Position numbers and translations under genes: made by a program. This document shows, piece by piece, positions 63,768 through 64,000 of a stretch of 64,000 nt of DNA (position 1 is the first letter of the stretch; every line of letters begins with the position of its first letter). Source of the stretch: Roseivirga sp. 4D4 (GTDB taxonomy: Bacteria; Bacteroidota; Bacteroidia; Cytophagales; Cyclobacteriaceae). The notes below the pieces were generated by a model. The model was not told where the DNA came from. It worked only from the letters and a program-made list of their open reading frames with translations, and searched no databases. Location: contig NZ_MDGP01000001.1 of the NCBI RefSeq assembly GCF_001747095.1, positions 975,001-1,039,000 of the forward strand, given 5' to 3'.

Positions 63768-64000
63768 TATTGAGGCTCTTGAAGTAAGTCAATAAAATCA
63801 ATCGAAGTGTACTCCATATAATGGATCGCTTTCTGCACTTTTGATACCAGGTAATTATAGCCTAAGTAGGCGATAATCCCCACTACCAAACCAGCAGCTG
63901 TAGTAATCATAGCTTCATAAATACCCGTTGAAAGCAACTTAGGACTGACAGAGCCCTCTTCTTGTGCTATAGAGATGAAGGCCTGAATCATACCCGATAC
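63767..64000 (-). CDS. exbB: MotA/TolQ/ExbB-family proton channel (3' part; gene continues beyond the window)
   Basis: The frame is open to the window edge and encodes the last 78 or so residues: VSGMIQAFISIA, then STGIYEAMITTAAGLVVGIIAYLGYNYL. These are the two conserved blocks of ExbB/TolQ, including the Thr-rich helix that lines the proton path. The start of the gene lies beyond 64000. Confidence 0.93.
   Translation of the reverse strand, partial: VSGMIQAFISIAQEEGSVSPKLLSTGIYEAMITTAAGLVVGIIAYLGYNYLVSKVQKAIHYMEYTSIDFIDLLQEPQ

Overview
This window looks like chromosomal DNA of a marine-type Bacteroidota, most likely order Cytophagales (Roseivirga/Fulvivirga/Marivirga-like). The placement rests on family content: a TonB-dependent receptor with an N-terminal carboxypeptidase-like domain paired with a DUF4249 lipoprotein, DUF6090-like and DUF6249-like proteins, a GIN-domain lipoprotein, a subtilase with a type IX secretion tail, and an array of about 800-residue double-FtsX permeases. 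The genus is inferred from protein families only.

Layout. 1-6.3 kb: the start of a Tat-exported protein, an ApbE flavin transferase and an AI-2E family permease (minus strand), then accA, two tandem DUF6090-like membrane proteins, an MBL-fold hydrolase and a patatin (plus strand). 6.4-9.7 kb: TonB receptor plus DUF4249 lipoprotein, with a possible sigma-54 promoter. 9.7-13.6 kb (minus): tyrS, a bactofilin, a ParM-like actin whose phosphate-1 loop sits at the C terminus (apparent circular permutation), and a secreted beta-propeller protein. 13.8-16.8 kb: a DUF2236 oxygenase, an ECF sigma factor with a membrane partner, a DUF6249-like protein and a Cys-rich lipoprotein. 16.8-23.2 kb (minus): molybdate uptake (modA, a Mop protein, modB, modC) split by an IS200/RAYT-type transposase, and a YdiJ-like FAD/Fe-S dehydrogenase overlapping modA.

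23.2-43.1 kb is the most striking block. A histidine kinase and an NtrC-type sigma-54 activator (minus) are divergent from seven consecutive double-FtsX (MacB-like) permeases (plus). No ATPase, adaptor or outer-membrane factor gene is present. The first two permease genes each have a sigma-54-type -24/-12 element, and each element has the same pair of dyads (TYCG-N4-CGGW, 20 bp apart) the same distance upstream. This suggests that the adjacent kinase and activator switch on the array directly.

43.1-64 kb: a TfoX-like protein; a truncated SGNH hydrolase in hairpin-rich accessory DNA; a TPR protein; gyrA; exported proteins of unknown function; an ArsC/Spx-like protein; a 0.5-kb stretch of dispersed repeats; rpe; a T9SS subtilase; a TrpF-like protein with a substituted catalytic motif; a periplasmic histidine phosphatase; a polyprenyl-linked glycosyl transfer group (UPF0104, GT2, ArnT-like, PAP2); trmB; folC; a GIN-domain lipoprotein; and a TonB-like/ExbD/ExbB energy-transduction operon that leaves the window. 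No tRNA, rRNA or CRISPR array was seen.
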